NCBI GenBank assembly: GCA_013360985.1
Contig: JABWAM010000139.1
Coordinates: 1 to 6,725 of the forward strand
DNA from: Verrucomicrobiia bacterium
Lineage (GTDB): Bacteria > Verrucomicrobiota > Verrucomicrobiia > JABWAM01
Length of the DNA stretch: 6,725 nt
Direction of reading: 5' to 3'
This document shows positions 6,367 through 6,725 of this stretch, one piece after another (the stretch's first letter is position 1; each line of letters begins with the position of its first letter). The notes beneath the pieces are model-generated. The model was given only the letters and a program-made list of their open reading frames with translations. It searched no databases and was not told where the DNA came from. The translations under genes were made by a program, and so were the position numbers.

Positions 6367-6367
6367 C
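6359..6367. other. Head-to-head junction between two truncated genes (rearrangement or assembly breakpoint)
   Basis: Recognisable FliF coding sequence (plus strand) begins at about 6365. Recognisable DUF4838-like coding sequence (minus strand) ends at about 6359-6364. Both genes lose their N-terminal halves at the same point, with no intergenic DNA, promoter or repeat between them. The exact base cannot be fixed, because a few codons on either side are ambiguous. Confidence 0.75.
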
Positions 6368-6725
6368 CTGCCGCAAACCGGCCGCATCGGTTTTGAGATC
6401 TTCGACAAAACCAACTTCGGCGCGACCGATTTCACCGAGCACATCAATTACAAACGGGCGATCGAGGGGGAACTGGAGCGCAGCTTGCGCACTATTCAGG
6501 CCATTGAACAGGCTCGCGTGCATGTCACCTTCGCGAAGAACTCCGTCTTCCTCGAGAACAAGGAACCGGCGAAGGGCAGCGTGATGGTGAAGCTGCGGCC
6601 GGGCGCGACGATGGACCCGAAGCAATCGGCCGCCATCGCGCATCTGGTGGCCAGCGCGGTGGAGGGGCTGCGGCCGGATCAGGTATCGATTATCGACATG
6701 CGCGGCAACCTGCTCAGCCGCCCCA
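6365..6725 (+). CDS. fliF: Flagellar MS-ring protein FliF, internal fragment (5' end lost at junction, 3' end outside window)
   Basis: FliF forms the membrane-embedded MS ring at the base of the flagellum. The frame starting with GGC 6365 reads GLPQTGRIGFEIFDKTNFG. It continues with TEHINYKRAIEGELERSL, AIEQARVHVTFAKNSVF, KGSVMVKLRPG, IAHLVASAVEGL and IDMRGNLLSRP, the periplasmic ring-building region shared with YscJ/EscJ proteins, in the correct order. There is no start codon. The N-terminal transmembrane segment and the first ring domain, which should precede GLP, are absent. Upstream of 6365 the frame stays open but reads through the antisense of the DUF4838-like gene. The GRIGFEIFDKTNFG wording reminds me of acidobacterial FliF, from memory only. 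No other flagellar gene is in the window. Confidence 0.9.

Noticed and set aside
6367..6643. N-terminal extension of the DUF4838-like frame to ATG 6643
   Set aside because: It is exactly antisense to highly conserved FliF coding sequence and shows no similarity to the family.

Overview
The window is GC-rich bacterial DNA. The gene set is an H-X9-DG type prepilin-like protein, a formylglycine-type sulfatase, a DUF4838-like carbohydrate-related protein, a divergent URO-D superfamily protein and a B12-dependent methionine synthase. This mix is typical of the Planctomycetota / Verrucomicrobiota / Lentisphaerota side of the tree, or of Armatimonadota-like environmental bacteria. That assignment is inferred from gene content alone.

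Layout. Positions 2-1075 (+) hold the C-terminal end of MetH, including its reactivation domain. After 70 bp on the same strand comes a URO-D superfamily gene (1146-2237, +). It reads in one frame from end to end except for a single in-frame TGA at 1434-1436. Next is a small non-coding element (2277-2563), then a sulfatase on the minus strand (3993-2572). The sulfatase apparently starts at a TTG that overlaps the stop of a 35-residue upstream ORF. A second copy of the element lies in inverted orientation at 4282-4518. It is followed by tRNA-Arg(TCT) at 4560-4636 (+), the prepilin-like gene (minus, ending at 4659) and the C-terminal part of a DUF4838-like gene (minus, 6366 to 5576). The last 360 bp (+) encode an internal segment of the flagellar MS-ring protein FliF.

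Two structures stand out. First, the two inverted copies form a small repeat family. Both are bounded by CCCAAATCC/GGATTTGGG ends, have 5-bp flanking duplications (AGGAC/AGGAC and GACTG/GGCTG), share a conserved 10-bp internal stem and have no credible ORF. I read them as MITE-like non-autonomous elements, and they bracket the sulfatase unit. Second, near 6359-6367 the DUF4838-like gene (minus) and FliF (plus) meet head to head, and each lacks its N-terminal half. This is a rearrangement breakpoint or an assembly chimera. Genes to its right may not belong to the same genome as those to its left.

Functionally, MetH and the URO-D protein plausibly form a cobalamin/one-carbon pair. The sulfatase, the DUF4838-like protein and the H-X9-DG protein fit a polysaccharide-using lifestyle. 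I see no defence system, CRISPR array or phage module.
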